Source: Chiua virens
Lineage: Eukaryota > Basidiomycota > Agaricomycetes > Boletales > Boletaceae
NCBI GenBank assembly: GCA_019787685.1
Contig: JAHNUO010000016.1
Coordinates: 806,001 to 870,000, forward strand
Direction of reading: 5' to 3'
Length of the DNA stretch: 64,000 nucleotides
Numbering within the stretch: position 1 is the stretch's first letter; each line of letters begins with the position of its first letter. The position numbers and the translations under genes are program-made. The notes under the pieces were generated by a model. The model had not been told where the DNA came from, made no database searches, and saw only the letters and a program-made list of their open reading frames with translations. This document shows positions 44,425 to 55,089 of this stretch, in pieces.

Positions 44425-44802
44425 ATGTTAGATGATGTTATTTCCCTTCACGACGACAATAGCATTACTGACACCGAGCCTGATCGAACAACTAAAGCCT
44501 GCTGCATACCTGATCTCAACGTGACACAGGCAAAGTTCCCCTCAAGCTTCTATGCTGTTGACGTTCATACAGCCTTCACCTTCAGGGCCACTGGCGATCT
44601 TACACTGGAAGCACAGTTCATGTGTTTCTTCAATTTGCCTTGGAAGTCATCTACATATTATTATCATAAAGCCTGGTGGTTCAATGCACTGCATGATGCA
44701 AGAGACAATGTGGTGGCTGCTGGTTATTCTGATGCTGGGTGCTATAGCACATTTTTGGAAACGCACCCTGCCAAGGATGCAGAACTGAACACGGCAAAGT
44801 GA
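44425..44802 (+). pseudogene. Fragment resembling the C terminus of the zf-GRF gene
   Basis: An open frame of 125 codons contains FMCFFNLPWKSSTYYYHKAW and NVVAAGYSDAGCYSTFLE. This is the same arrangement (a short aromatic block, then Gly-rich and a Phe-Leu end) as FVWSTFYDHRRHW and YIEYGRTEHGRWSTFLHQ in the next gene. I take it for a diverged, truncated paralogue. No zf-GRF part is visible upstream before the LTR at 44,306. Function unknown. Confidence 0.45.
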
Positions 44803-44944
44803 AGGCTACAGGCATCCCAGTGCAACTAGTTCTAGTATATCTTTGTTTCTTATTGAGCTCTGTCATGATGTACACTTTCCCCTGTGGACATGTATTTATT
44901 ATGACTATTATAGCTACAGCTGTCTATGCATGGGATTGTGATGG

Positions 44945-45185
44945 AGTGCAGCAGCGTCCGGCGGAGTGCACCAACACTCTGGAAGAGTATGCCAGTGGTG
45001 TCCGGTGGAGTATGCCAGCACTCCTGGAGAGTACACTGGGCTCTGTCTACACTCTGGCTCCGGCAGAGTGTGCCAGCAGCATCTGGCAGAGTGCACCAAT
45101 GCTCCAGAGGAATGCCAGTGCACTCCTGCAGAGTATGCCAGTGCTCTGGTGGTGTGTACCAGGCTCCATCTGGCAGTGTCCAATG
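44945..45185 (+). repeat. Degenerate minisatellite
   Basis: About eight imperfect copies of a roughly 29-30-bp unit around GGCAGAGTGTGCCAGCA lie head to tail, for example GGAGTATGCCAGCACTCCTG and GCAGAGTATGCCAGTGCTC. Open frames here are products of the repeat. Confidence 0.7.
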
Positions 45186-45308
45186 GGGTGTGGCCTGATG
45201 ATGTCATTCAAACCAGAGAGCATTATATATGTATGTATACAATGGCGCCTCCATCGCCAGCAAGCAACCCTGCTCCCTCTCCCTCATATCTCTTCTCATA
45301 TCGCTCCA

Positions 45309-46104
45309 ATGTCTGATTATTTGCCTTTGCCACCATCCTCACCATCTTCAAGTTCCACTTTCCTTAATGAGCCACAGTACACCCGCAGGTGTACGTATTG
45401 TGCCCAACATCTGCTGTGGTGTCATTGGACGGTAAAGGACAAAGACCTCGGGCAATGGTACACCTGGGTAGGTTGTCATGCTTGATTCATTCCTACTCTA
45501 CTGACATAACATAGTGTGACATGGGTGAACCTGGTTGCAACTGGTTCCGGTGGGCATATGACGATCTGGGCAAGGGAGCTCCACAGACACCTCCACAGAC
45601 ATCCAGCCAGCATCAGATTCATGGCACATCCGTCGAGCTCTCCCCAGCTGTGCAGCACGATCACTTGTCCGAGTCCTCCACCCTGTGGCACTGCGCACCC
45701 TCTGAGTCTGTTGACCTATCCGGACAGGTGAAGCCACTGACACAAGCACGACACCGCAACTTCGCTCGATCTTCCCCCACACCCAGCCTTGAACTTTCCT
45801 TTCACAAACATACATCCAATGGTCCCCAGATCTGGCCATTCAATTTCTATGCAGACAAGATGGACACCAGATTCAAGAAATGCCGCTTTGAGTCCAATAA
45901 GTGTCGACCTGTGCAGAAGGTGTTTCAAGATCACTTTCAGGTAAAGTTTGTCTGGTCAACCTTCTATGACCACCGTCGCCACTGGAAGAACGTTAGCTCA
46001 TCGGTGCGCGAGTGATACATCGAATATGGGCGCACAGAGCATGGCCGCTGGTCAACATTTCTGCATCAGGAGATCAAAGGCGAGAGGCGATCGGGGCAGT
46101 TGTA
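45309..46104 (+). pseudogene. zf-GRF zinc-finger protein, one nonsense codon
   Basis: The ATG at 45,309 begins MSDYLPLPPSSPSS. After that comes RCTYCAQHLLWCHWTVKDKD, and removal of a 47-bp intron (45,468-45,514) joins WYTW to CDMGEPGCNWFRWAYDD. This gives the zf-GRF layout (two cysteines, an aromatic centre, Cys, Cys-x-x-Phe-x-Trp), which binds nucleic acid in other proteins. A linker and a conserved C-terminal block (FQDHFQVKFVWSTFYDHRRHW) follow. A TGA at 46,012-46,014 breaks the frame just before YIEYGRTEHGRW, at an expected arginine; the frame then runs to 46,104. The domain call rests on motif reading only. Confidence 0.65.
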
Positions 46105-46304
46105 GGCACTCCCTCTTCTTCTTATCTCATTTGTAATGCATTTGTTCATTATCATTCATGTCAATACACTCGATTTGTCATACCTCTTTGATTGTGTTAT
46201 ACACTAGGCCTGTCTTTGTCAATCCATCTGTCAGATCATGAGGCCAACAAGCATTCTATTGAGAGGACATGGAGTGAACAAAACACAAGAACTACACACG
46301 CCAA

Positions 46305-48579
46305 TTACCAGGGTGAGCACCCTGTGCGTCTAGCTTGGCCCTGGTAATGCGATTGCAGCACAAGATCATCTGATCTAAAAAAAAAATCATACTTATCAAC
46401 TACCATCTCCCGGCATATGGCATGATAGCCGCTAATCCAGACATTTGTCTGCTCAGTGATTGACGAGTTGAAAAACCAGCCCTGGCCATCTTCACTGATC
46501 AGCTCCGAGAATGCGGCAGGATTGCACTTTTCTTGACAAAATGTATGTGATTCTTTGTGCTTGGATTTGAAATGGAAGATGTTGATGCTGAGGCCAATGT
46601 TGTCAAAGTACAGGTCCAACTTCACATGCTGGGCAAGGGAGCAATTATTGTCGAAGAAAACATGGTCTGGCCTGATTGCCTCCATGCGGAAGGTATGCTT
46701 GATAAATTCCTTGGAATGAGGAAGAGGATTAGCTTTGGTGGGTGAGATTGCAAGACATGACACTTTACCGCAATGCTGGCAACACCTTCTGTGCCAAACA
46801 TTGTGTCTCAGCCAAGTATCATACTGCATGGTGCTACAGTGAGTTGCTCATTGTGTGTTCGTGAATGAGTCAGCTTGGCTTGCAATTTCTTGTGTGTTGG
46901 GGCAGGTGGGGTGGATGTAGGTGGATCAGCGTCCGTGACATGACCATCTGGATCAATGGCAAACACCTCCTTGTTGTCGACCACAGTGAGTTGAGATAGC
47001 ACACAAGTGTTCTTGGACTGACTGGTTGGATGGGCATCATGGGCACGTTGAAGGCGATCACGGAGCTGGAAGCGAGACTAGCCTCTCTCCTGGTGATGAG
47101 ATTCAACACGTTGATGTATTGGGTCTGTGCACGTCAGGCAACCAGACACTACCTGCTCACCACAACCAACAATCGCACAGATTCCTTCCAGATTGGTATG
47201 GACTGGACAGAAATGGTCTCAGGTATTACTGAGTGGCACCTGGCAGTTGTGTGATCCACAGCATGGGTGACCAATACAAATGTGGTCTGTCACTACAACC
47301 AAACATTTATGATGAACTACAGTGATTGGTTAGCAAGGTAGTAGGGCAGTTCAATAGTAACATGTGCTTACCTCTGCTATTGGGACCATAAAACCAACGC
47401 GTGCACTTGTCGCAGGAGTGAGCTCTGATTGCCCCTCAATACGCATGCGCTGGTTTCGTGCCCGAACGAGCTCACTGAAACGGTCCTTCTGGTCTCCAGA
47501 GTATGTGATGACCAGGTATTCTTGCCGCTCCATTGCATCTTCGAGTAGACAGTAGAGGAGGAACGCCGACCACACATGTTCGGTCGAAAGCGAGAATCCA
47601 AAGGCCCAACCTGGCAGGGGCTTGTTGGATTTGGCCATTGACGTGTTATAGAAATTAGCACAGGCTGTAGCAGAAGTCCTTTGATACATCAAATTAGTAA
47701 ATGAATGCGAATGGAAAGAAACCATGTGCACCAGTGGTCCATCAACACCAACCACATCTCAATCACTTGGCACTCCACAAACTGATGCTCACTGATCTGG
47801 ATGATGTCGGGGATGCCACCATAGTAAGTATGTTCGCCCTTGAAGACCTTGAAGTTGTGGTGATAGTTGATTTTGCATGCTAGCAAATCATCAATCCTCA
47901 TATATGCACAGACAATGATTCATACATACCTTCGCAGGACAGATGAACCAAGTAGACAGGAAGTGAACCATCAGCAAGTGTATACAAAACACATTGCTGT
48001 TGCTGTGCACACATCATGCACATACCTTTGAGTGTGCAAGGACAGGACAGTGTCGAACAGTACTAGCTGGGTGAATAGAGGGTTCATGCAGCTGCAAAAG
48101 AAGGTATCAGTATTAATAATCCTGCATGCAAAAAAAAGGTATCAGTATTAATAATCCTGCATGCAAAAAAAAGGTATGGTCATACTAAAGCCATGCAAGA
48201 CACCGTGTTGATGGAAAGCAGAGAGCGGCACATTAAGGAGAGACGTAATCAAATCATCGTGCCATGCTAAATGCCTGAACATTGACCAAGAGTCAACAAT
48301 GGTATCCACGGGAAGCCCACATGCATGGGAGAGGAAGAACTGGACAGATTGTGGAAGAATGTCAGGTATTACTGAAGGTGATTGATCAGATGGTTGAATG
48401 ACAAGGATGTCATTCTTGATGGCAGCGATGATTGCAAGGAACAATAGAAAAGAGTGGAAAGGGATCGATTGTATTGAAGGATTGGCTGTAACCATGGCTG
48501 AAAATGTTGCTAAGTCCATGATAATTGATACGGTGGCACAGCAAAATGGCAGGGAGGCGGGGCATGACAGGCGGGGCAT
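46305..48579 (-). pseudogene. KDZ-superfamily transposase, CxC5/CxC6 type, decayed
   Basis: On the minus strand, the N-terminal part (FLLFLAIIAAIKNDILVIQ, QFFLSHACGLPVDTI) starts near 48,579. A conserved block, YHHNFKVFKGEHTYYGGIPD, lies at about 47,850. FSLSTEHVWSAFLLYCLLED and SGDQKDRFSELVRARNQRM follow (about 47,590-47,430), then LTHSRTHNEQLTVAPC (about 46,870). The catalytic-domain end has HVFFDNNCSLAQHV, FHFKSKHKESHTFCQEKCNP, FNSSITEQTNVWISGYHAI and KYDFFF (about 46,690-46,360). These belong to the KDZ group with CxC5/CxC6 cysteine clusters. The cysteine-cluster part itself (about 47,300-46,960) is broken by several stops. Element ends were not found. Confidence 0.8.
48103..48172 (+). 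repeat. Perfect 35-bp tandem duplication
   Basis: GGTATCAGTATTAATAATCC plus the following 15 bases, ending in eight A, occur twice in a row (48,103-48,137 and 48,138-48,172). It lies in an intron or decayed part of the KDZ gene. Confidence 0.9.
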
Positions 48580-48590
48580 GACTACTGCAC

Positions 48591-49055
48591 TCAGGAAGGG
48601 TTGAATCTCTGCCCAAACTTGTTTGAGTCATGTGTGGGCTTTTTGGCACGTGAGGCATGCTGTTTGGAGTGTTTGGAGACTTGGAGGTTTAGAAAGGCCA
48701 ATTCTGTGACTCTTTGAATGGCCTGAAGCTCAGATACAAGTTTTGCAAAGATATGCACATGAATTCCTAGTTCACACCGGATCCATTCTGGATGGCCCAC
48801 AAGCAGCTCTATGAGCCATGCTTCCCCAGTGAGCGCTGACGTATGATAAGGTTCAGGCTGTTTCTTGGTGATCTTGCTTGATTCCAGTAAGGCTGTAGTA
48901 GCACAGAGAGTAATGCTGAGGAGTAAAGTTGTGAAGTGTATAATTCGCTGTCGGATCAGTGCTCGATGACACTCAATCTGTGTCTCAGAGTCAAAGTCCA
49001 TTGGCATAGTGGTCATCCTGATAAGGTTCAGTATGGACAATACCGCACGACACAA
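48591..49055 (-). pseudogene. PIF/Harbinger transposase, N-terminal fragment
   Basis: The minus strand encodes YHTSALTGEAWLIELLVGHP and IRCELGIHVHIFAKLVSELQ, the N-terminal region of basidiomycete Harbinger transposases. The catalytic part is missing, and within 12 bp the KDZ reading frame begins. The stretch ELAFLNLQVSKHSK also occurs, inverted, at the truncated 5' end of the transposase at 28,030-28,085. It is a leftover of a different copy from the one at 26,833-28,095. Confidence 0.7.
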
Positions 49056-49097
49056 ATGATTGAAACTCAGACATCAGTGAAGGTAATATATCCCGGC

Positions 49098-49695
49098 TGT
49101 AGTGCAATACTCAGGGGGATTGAAAGAAATAGAAAAGAGGGTGAAGGAATGCGATTCCGTTCGACCCAGGGACAACACTGAGTTGGTGAACGACGAATAA
49201 TGGTTTTTGAGTAGTCCGAGATGAATCCGGGGTGAATCCAGATTAAAACAGATAGAAAGGCGGACACGGCAGTCTGAATCCGGATTGATAAAACACGAGG
49301 AGAGCGAGAGAAAATGAACGTCGACCGAAAACAATGTGAGACAGATGCACACAGGCAAAAGCTACTGTATTTTTGTCAATACAGTGAATTTATAGTCCTC
49401 GGGAATACCCTCAGACTTGTCCTAAGTAAGGATAATGATAAAAGAAGAAGGTTTTCGTACGGTATAAAGTTCAAGAGGCACCCGAACGTCCCTGCAAGGG
49501 CTGCGTGACGTGGTCTAGCCAATGCTAAGTACAAATAAGGAGCATCAAACATAAAATCAAAGAGTCCGAGGCAAAACAGGTGCGGATACAGCAATCCAGA
49601 TGAGTTCGCACAAGCAGACAGATCAGGATCAGGATCAGGTGACGACAGGGTGCGGAAACGTGCTATGCGAGCACAGGGAATACCTATTCCCTACA
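49098..49695 (-). repeat. LTR of a third retroelement (C)
   Basis: On the minus strand the 598-bp sequence begins TGTAGGGAATAGGTATTCCC at 49,695 and ends TATTGCACTACA at 49,098. It has a TATA box (GGACTATAAATTC, about 49,399-49,387) with an imperfect dyad at 49,395-49,416. This is the same design as the A and B LTRs, though the sequence is different. No second copy is in the window, and no clean target duplication is visible. It may be a solo LTR or the 3' LTR of an element that contains the gene starting 153 bp further on. Confidence 0.65.
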
Positions 49696-49847
49696 TCGGG
49701 ATTCTCACAATGAACTTTGCAGTTTTGGGGTTTCTGAACAGGCTCTTAGCAAAGACTCGAAACAGTGCCGACATCCATTTTGAGCAGTCCGGACACACGG
49801 TAAACATGCAGCACCATCAGAATCAGGTCGGTACTAGTCTATTTTAA

Positions 49848-50406
49848 ATGTGGTCCATCTGTACCTGCCAAAAGTACGAACAACAGATTCAGCAACTCCA
49901 AGCGACAATTTCCCAGCTTCAGGCTTCTTGTTCGCAGTTACATACAAACGGAAAATGCATGTCTACACACATCCAACAATGCATACAAGTGAGTTCTGTT
50001 TTTTTGGGGTGCATATACTCTACTACTCGTCGTACTCTACTAGGGATGCCTTCACTCGTCTTGCAGGCACTCACCAGGCATCTTCCGACACGAGTATCCC
50101 TCTGAGCCTTCCAAATACAAATGAAACCAGTAGCTTTGAGTTGACGGCGCCTGAGCTGAAGAAGAAAAGAAAGGTCCTAGAGCTCTGCCTACCTTTCCAC
50201 CAGGACGACTTCTCTAACATCCAGTTTTGGACACGCACAGAATTCAAAACCTGGTGAAAAGGTGACACACAAGCTCAAGGGACTGATCAGGACTCCTTCC
50301 CGTTTCTGGAGGACAAGTTTGGGAGACCGCTACCTGATGGGACGGACACCGACGTGCTGGGTAGGATGCGGGAAATCTGGCAAACCTTTTTGAACGACAG
50401 CATTGC
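49848..50406 (+). pseudogene. Interrupted orphan gene, 5' part
   Basis: The first exon (ATG at 49,848) starts MWSICTCQKYEQQIQQLQAT, a coiled coil after a Cys pair, with a donor site at 49,989. Later sequence has ELKKKRKVLELCLPFHQDD and NIQFWTRTEFKTW (to 50,257), then a TGA, then DSFPFLEDKFGRPLPDGTD and a helix ending at the insertion point at 50,406. The motif order is that of an agaricomycete orphan family found in many copies near transposons. The frame after the first intron does not join cleanly. The 3' part is at 59,574-61,062. Confidence 0.55.
50399..50406 (+). other. Left copy of the 8-bp target duplication (AGCATTGC)
   Basis: AGCATTGC directly precedes the left end of the KDZ element and is repeated exactly at 59,566-59,573. 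Eight-base duplications are typical of the KDZ/Zisupton superfamily. Confidence 0.95.
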
Positions 50407-51140
50407 CACCTGACCTGCCCACAAAATGAGCCTAACTAGGCTCCTCAGCTACGAGTGTCCTTCAGCCTAATTAGGCTCTTTTCCCATGAATTGCCGACAC
50501 TGGGAATAAACCCATGCCTAAATATACATACTTAGGCAAGCTGAGGGACTACCCCTCCTCAGCTCACTGTGCCGCTCGGCACCTCAGCATCTTCAGCTGC
50601 CACCTGCTCGCCAAAGGCAGCCCCTGCCCCTTGAATATTCTCCCATGCCCCTTATCGTCTCCCTCCATCGTCGTCGTCATCGTTGTTGTTGTCGGCCACA
50701 GCAATCTCACCCTTTTCATCGTTGTTGTCGCCATTATTCATGGCCAAACTCACTCCTTCCTCCTCGTCTTCGTTAGCCACTGCAAACCCACTCGATTCCC
50801 CTCATCGTCATCGCTGTTGTTTGTGGCTAGCTAGCTAGATCCTCCTTGTCCTCATTGGCCACGTCGTCACCATTATTCATGACCGAACTCGCTCCTTCCT
50901 CCTCGTCTTTGTTGGCCACCACAAACTTGCTCGATTCCCCTCGTCGTCATCGCTGTTGTTTGCGGCTAGCTAGCTAGCTCCTCCTCATCCTCATTGGCCA
51001 CGTTGTCGCTGTCATTCACAGCCAAACTCGCTCCTTCCTCCTCATCTTTGTTGGCCACCGCAAACTCGTTCAATTCCCCTCGTTGTCATCACCATTGTTT
51101 GCGGCTGCCTCGCTTGGTCCTCGTCCTCATTGGCCACAGC
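50407..51140 (+). repeat. Left terminal inverted repeat with subterminal 139-bp array
   Basis: The outer 290 bp match 59,565-59,275 inverted, with only scattered differences. From about 50,700 a 139-bp unit repeats nearly three times (the CTCCTTCCTCCTCGTCTT block recurs at about 50,753, 50,892 and 51,031), each with a CTAGCTAGCTAG-like segment or its remnant. These could be transposase binding sites. Confidence 0.9.
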
Positions 51141-51400
51141 AACTCACCCGTTCATCATCATTGGCACTGAAGCTACTCATTTCCCCATTGTTCTCCGTCC
51201 TCAAGCCACTCATTTGATGACAACGACAGTAAGCTCACCGTTTCTTGTCGTTGTTTGTATTCAATTCACTCATTTCATCATTCGCACAGAAGCTACTCTG
51301 TCTGCAACCCCCATTGTTCAGTATGCCGCACTTCAAGCTTCCTGGTCTTTCAAAAGCAACTATCTCGCACACAATATGGCACGGGTGACGTTGGCGTGAA

Positions 51401-54400
51401 GTGTTGTCCACTTCGAAGCAGCAGGACCGTGTCCGTGCTTGTGATGCTAAGCGGCGAGCCGCAATACAAGGTAATGTTACTTCAGAATTATATACTGTCC
51501 TGTTCTTACCCCCCACAGCAATGCCCGCTACCGATCAAGATCTTGTCAATGATATGATGGTCCATGACAACCAATTTATGGATTATGATGTGCCCCTGTC
51601 CAAAGGCCCATCCTGCACTCCAAGTGCCAATTTGGGCTGTGAAGACAAGCTTGACTACGAAATTTTAACTGAAATGGTGTCGCAAATGGCCGACTCTAAA
51701 GGCTAGTAAGTCTCAGATCATTCCTCCCTTGCATAAATAGATTAATCTGCTCCACAGTCGCCGAATAGATGATCGTGTCCGGACAGATCGCACAGAAGCA
51801 CAGACCAAGCATTGGGCACTTCAAATAGATTGCTTAGTCCTTGCCTACCTGGAGTGCCATGCAAAGGATGCAGGTGATGGCATGCCGTCGATGCAGCCAC
51901 AAGCGCCAAGTGGTGATGACAAGCAAATTTCGGATATCAGCCTTGTTGATGTGTTCTGTACGTGTTTTTTTGTTATCGTTGGAACGTGGCACTAATTTTT
52001 TTAGTCTACTGGTGTGGCTCATTTCCCTTGAGTTCATCACAGCAATTCCCCAATGAGGGGTTGATTTCTCATGGCTACCTTGGTTGCTCGCCCTTGCACC
52101 CGACCATTGCAGTATCGATTCGCACGCTTGCAGTGTTCCGCCAATATCATCGCAGCTGTCCTGGCTTCAGCATTCACGCACAATGCAAAGCTTTGTGTCA
52201 TCTTCACAGTGCAAGTTCATTTGCTTGTCCTTCGCACAACATTTCTGTTGACTGAATATTGACTAGGTACCATATCATCCCTATCTTAGCGCTCAGTTTT
52301 CGGCCGCATTTGATGCTTATCTCGAGATTCTTGCGTGGGTGGAACAAAGGGTCAATGCTGTGTTGACACGCAATACCCCCAATTGGCGAATGTGGAATGT
52401 GTGTCCCGCCTGCTTCTACAAACTTAAAGATGAACCGCCACTCGAGTTCTCTTATCTTGCAAGTATTGACGGTAATAACAGCCTGAAAAGATGACATTCT
52501 CCAAACATGTTACATTTTGATTCGCGAGAGCCACGCTCTGACTACTGGATTAGCTGGCAAGATGTTGATTGTTTCAAGGATGAGGTAAAAGCACGAGCGG
52601 TAAGCAAAATTGTGCCTTACCACACCCCTTTGTTAATCAGTCCTTAGCCTGGGTCTCGTTCATGTACTGATGATTGGGAGGATGTTGAAGATCCCAATTC
52701 CAGTACAATGCACTGTATTGAGCGTTGGAGAAATGCTGGCTCGGAAGAACAGAGAAAAATGTTTAAGGTCTTCGATGAGTCAGGCATTTTCATTGCTTGC
52801 TGTCACCATCGCTTCATGCTTGTGGCGTGTGATATGGTCCAGAGTGGTGAATTGTGAGTACATATCATTTACAAGAATACATTGCTTACAGGTGTGGCGC
52901 AGGGCGAAATATCCATTGGCGGTCATTGATCACTTGCTCACTGTGTATGGATCCAACGGTGGGCTTGCGTATGACATCGGTTGTGCATTTGCCACAACCC
53001 TTGCCAATAGCGTCCTTGGACCACAAGCTCATGCCCTCAACTTATCCTTAATGGTTGGTGCTTTCCATGGACATGCCCACAACCGCCAATGCCAACTGAA
53101 GTGGCACCCGATGTACATTCCTGGAACGGGGCATACTGAAGGTGAAGGCTGTGAACATGTGTTCTCAGCCTCAAATGCACTTGCACGGGGTACATGACAT
53201 GCCAGCTCCTTCCATCAACATCAAGCTATTGAGGAACATTTCGCATTCTGGGACGCGGACAAATATGCCGTATTGAGTATGAATTCTTTTTATTCTTCTT
53301 CATCATTCCTTATATGTTGTAGGCTCTTTCTTACGAAACCATTATCATGAAGTGTTGAAAGCAGTGCAAACACTGGAGGCTGAGCTTTTGGTTATCCAGA
53401 ATGAGCTTAATCTCACTGACAATGACTTTCGACAATTTCACAAGGCTGAAAAGAAGTACTTTGTGGAACTCAAGGAATTGCCGCATGAAAAGCGTCTGAA
53501 GATTTGGTATGTTGAAATGTTGGATGAATTGGTGGAGTGGCGGTGAGTATCGCTTTTGCCTTATGTCTAATGCTGCTTACAATACCTATATAGGAATGAA
53601 TGGGAAGAAGCTTGTGCAACTACCAACAACATTTGTAGCCATGTGGCACAAGATCAGATTTTTCTCACCATTTTCTGTGGTCGTAAGCACATAGACACTG
53701 CTTATGCAAAGTTACAGAATGCCGAGACACAAGCAAGTCATATGGAGCTCGAATTGCAAATTGAGGAGCACTGGGCTATCAGCAGTGAGTAATACACATA
53801 CTACAAGCAGGAAGTTTCCATGGGCAAGTACTGTGCAGCACTTGATGAGCTTGAGCGTCTGGTTGTCATGCGTCTATTCAAACTGTCAAAGATGTCATTG
53901 TCAGGGACAGGTCACTCAAGTCACATCTTCTGATCACTCATTTACTGAGCACTTCTTGCAGGATATAAGCTTTGATGTCAAATTGGCAAAGCACTGCAAC
54001 GCCGATCGGCTGCAATTCAGACCACTATTACTCGGTATAACACACAAGCTCAGGCTCTTGACCCACCGCAACTGAAGATTTCATGGAAAGATATCACTGA
54101 CTACAGCTTCCTCAGCAAGTTTGATTTACTGCGGTATTCACGTGAGGACATGCGTTCAAACAACTGGACGAAACCTGCCTACCATGAGGCAACAACAAAG
54201 TTTTTCAAGCTTCAACGGGCACGCGAGGAGATTTTATAATTAAATGTCGAAATTCAGCGGTTATACACCACTATCCATGATGAAAAAATTGCAGTTTCAA
54301 CTGCGATTCAAAATTTGACGAACTCAGACCCCCACCTGACTTTGGAAATGCAGAGGTGGTGGCAGGAACGTGCAGCTGTCAACGCAGTTCACCTCCATCG

Positions 54401-54650
54401 CCTCGTGCAGATTCAAGGACTTCTGGGCTTTTCAGGGACACTTGAACTTGGTGTCCGTGACATGGACAAACACATGTCAACAGATACCACTGAGGACCTG
54501 GCAGTTCCATCTGTCGACGGCATGAATGGTCATGCACATGAAGTGGAGAGAATAATTTTGTCTGAGTATCGTACCGATATTCAGGAGCAGATAGAGGACG
54601 ATCAGTCTCTGGAACTTTTCACACAGTATATAGAGTGTATTGGTGATTAG
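51401..54650 (+). pseudogene. KDZ transposase, CxC1 type
   Basis: After small 5' exons (MPATDQDLVNDMMVHDNQF at about 51,523, then RRIDDRVRTDRTEAQTKHW) comes the CxC1 region (GLISHGYLGCSPLHPTIAVS, CPGFSIHAQCKALCHLH) at about 52,050-52,210. Catalytic acidic residues fit SIDGNNSLKR (about 52,465), GLAYDIGCAFATTL (about 52,963) and GEGCEHVFSASNALA (about 53,140). A long coiled-coil part and WKDITDYSFLSKFDLLRYS (about 54,088) end at 54,650. Introns of about 50 bp are clear (for example 51,470-51,519). Stops at about 52,492, 53,196, 53,788 and 54,237 disable it; the first two are TGA at expected arginines. The exact start is unresolved. Confidence 0.85.
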
Positions 54651-55089
54651 TATAATGTCGTTGTAATATACTGCCGGTATACAATACTCATTGTGAATGT
54701 TGTTTACCTGCCTGAAAACTATTTATTTGTCCAACACATTTCACTGTGCACTTGGGATAGTTCGTATTATCCAAAGTTAGGTATTCAAGTTGTTCCAATC
54801 ATGTGTTGTGTAAGTTGTAACCTCGAAACACTAGTACTTGACATGGGACTCAGACATTGATTGCTGATCATTCAATGTTCAATGTTCAACCTTCAGTCAA
54901 GCTTGAGTTTGACTGTGATTTGTCCAAATGTCAATTGATCAGTGATCAGCAACTCGAATCAACATCTGACGTTCAATGGGATGAAACCCCAAAACTGTGC
55001 CACTAGTTAGGTAAACGCTACAAATGTACTAAGTACCCTACAAATGGGTGTATAAAAGGGCATATTCATGCAATCCTTTCACTCCCCTA
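54651..55089. other. Spacer between KDZ transposase and passenger gene 1
   Basis: No gene is visible. It probably holds the 3' end of the transposase gene and the promoter of the next gene; TATAAAAGG at about 55,051 lies 39 bp before the ATG at 55,090. Confidence 0.5.
55051..55059 (+). promoter_or_regulatory. TATA box before passenger gene 1
   Basis: TATAAAAGG stands about 40 bp upstream of the ATG at 55,090, a plausible core promoter distance for a fungal gene with a short leader. Confidence 0.5.

Noticed and set aside
46808..47109. Separate small genes inside the KDZ CxC5/CxC6 region
   Set aside because: The frames are pieces of the same decayed transposase; motifs such as RTHNEQL continue the KDZ order.
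49093..49700. Target duplication around LTR C
   Set aside because: Flanks ccggc and tcggg differ, so the call of a solo LTR rests on internal features only.
50700..51140. Possible CRISPR-like or satellite array
   Set aside because: Units are 139 bp without spacer/repeat alternation, and they are mirrored at the other end, so they belong to the inverted repeats.
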